Source of the DNA: Acidimicrobiia bacterium
Lineage (GTDB): Bacteria > Actinomycetota > Acidimicrobiia > Acidimicrobiales > Ilumatobacteraceae
DNA length: 5,027 nt
Assembly: GCA_009926705.1 (NCBI GenBank)
Contig: RFOJ01000078.1
Location: 1-5,027 of the forward strand
Direction: 5' to 3'
This document shows positions 4,746 through 5,027 of this stretch, piece after piece. The position numbers were made by a program, and so were the translations under genes. Numbering within the stretch: position 1 is the stretch's first letter; every line of letters starts with the position of its first letter. The notes under the pieces were generated by a model, which saw nothing but the letters and a program-made list of their open reading frames with translations, did no database searches and had not been told where the DNA came from.

Positions 4746-5027
4746 TTACTCCACTCGCATCCCAGAGATCGCACGAGCGATCACGAGTTGCTGAATCTCT
4801 GAGGTTCCCTCGAAGATGGTGTGAATCTTCGCGTCGCGGTGCCACCGCTCGACCGGATACTCGCGTGTGTAGCCGTAACCGCCGAGAATCTGAATCGCCT
4901 CTTCGGTCACGCGAACCGCGGTTTCTGACGCGTAGTACTTGCTCATCGAACCTTCACCGTTCTTGAAGCCGCCGTTGCGCGCCAACCATGCCGCACGCCA
5001 GATGAGCAGGCGTGATGCGTCGATGCG
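4746..5027 (-). CDS. Acyl-CoA dehydrogenase, C-terminal fragment (5' end off window)
   Basis: The last 93 residues of a second acyl-CoA dehydrogenase enter from the right edge in an open frame and stop at TAA 4748-4746. The fragment covers the end of the C-terminal helical domain: a helix with SMSKYYASETAVRVTEEAIQ, then ILGGYGYTREYPVERWHRDA, which forms the FAD and subunit contact region, then IFEGTSEIQQLVIARAI. In that last motif the Glu of FEGTSEIQ corresponds to the catalytic base of medium- and short-chain acyl-CoA dehydrogenases (Glu376 in human MCAD). It is therefore a classical-type enzyme, clearly different from the ACAD10/11-like one at 788-2110. The true start lies beyond the window; TTG 4985 and ATG codons inside are not starts. 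It probably works in beta-oxidation or branched-chain amino acid degradation; the substrate cannot be told from this end. Confidence 0.93.
   Translation of the reverse strand, partial: RIDASRLLIWRAAWLARNGGFKNGEGSMSKYYASETAVRVTEEAIQILGGYGYTREYPVERWHRDAKIHTIFEGTSEIQQLVIARAISGMRVE

Overview
The window reads as a piece of a GC-rich actinobacterial chromosome. The clues are GC-rich codon third positions, a Lys/Ala/Pro/Ser tail of the kind found on actinobacterial HU proteins, two different acyl-CoA dehydrogenases, an EthD-type gene, and several start codons that sit 6-7 nt behind a TAnnnT box, the usual mark of leaderless actinobacterial transcripts. An acidimicrobial lineage such as Ilumatobacter would fit, but this is a guess from general gene style. 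No tRNA, rRNA, CRISPR array, insertion sequence or phage gene was seen.

Left part (1-2110, minus strand). A partial iron-type alcohol dehydrogenase runs off the left edge (617 down to 1). It carries a striking lysine-rich N-terminal tail, with 24 Lys in the first 46 residues. It lies downstream of a complete ACAD10/11-like acyl-CoA dehydrogenase (2110-788). The 170-nt gap between them holds a GC-rich hairpin, a ribosome binding site for the dehydrogenase, and a possible promoter.

Middle part (2209-4356). Divergent from the acyl-CoA dehydrogenase, a flavin-reductase-like protein (2209-2790) is followed after 9 nt by a trimeric-type purine nucleoside phosphorylase (2800-3652). The phosphorylase is broken by one extra C at 3267/3268; removing that base restores a 283-residue protein with nearly all active-site residues. 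A complete deoC (deoxyribose-phosphate aldolase, 4356-3676, minus) converges on it with a 23-nt gap. Together the two enzymes suggest deoxynucleoside breakdown: phosphorolysis to deoxyribose-1-phosphate, isomerisation by a phosphopentomutase that is not in this window, then cleavage to glyceraldehyde-3-phosphate and acetaldehyde.

Right part (4357-5027). A small EthD-family protein (4417-4704, plus) is divergent from deoC across 60 nt. It converges on the C-terminal end of a second acyl-CoA dehydrogenase of the classical Glu-base type (5027 down to 4746), which enters from the right edge. Two small hairpins fill the 41-nt gap.

No obvious undescribed multi-gene system is present. The items most worth a second look are the histone-H1-like tail on a metabolic enzyme, the single-base frameshift in an otherwise well-preserved phosphorylase, and the recurring TAnnnT box at 6-7 nt from four of six gene starts.
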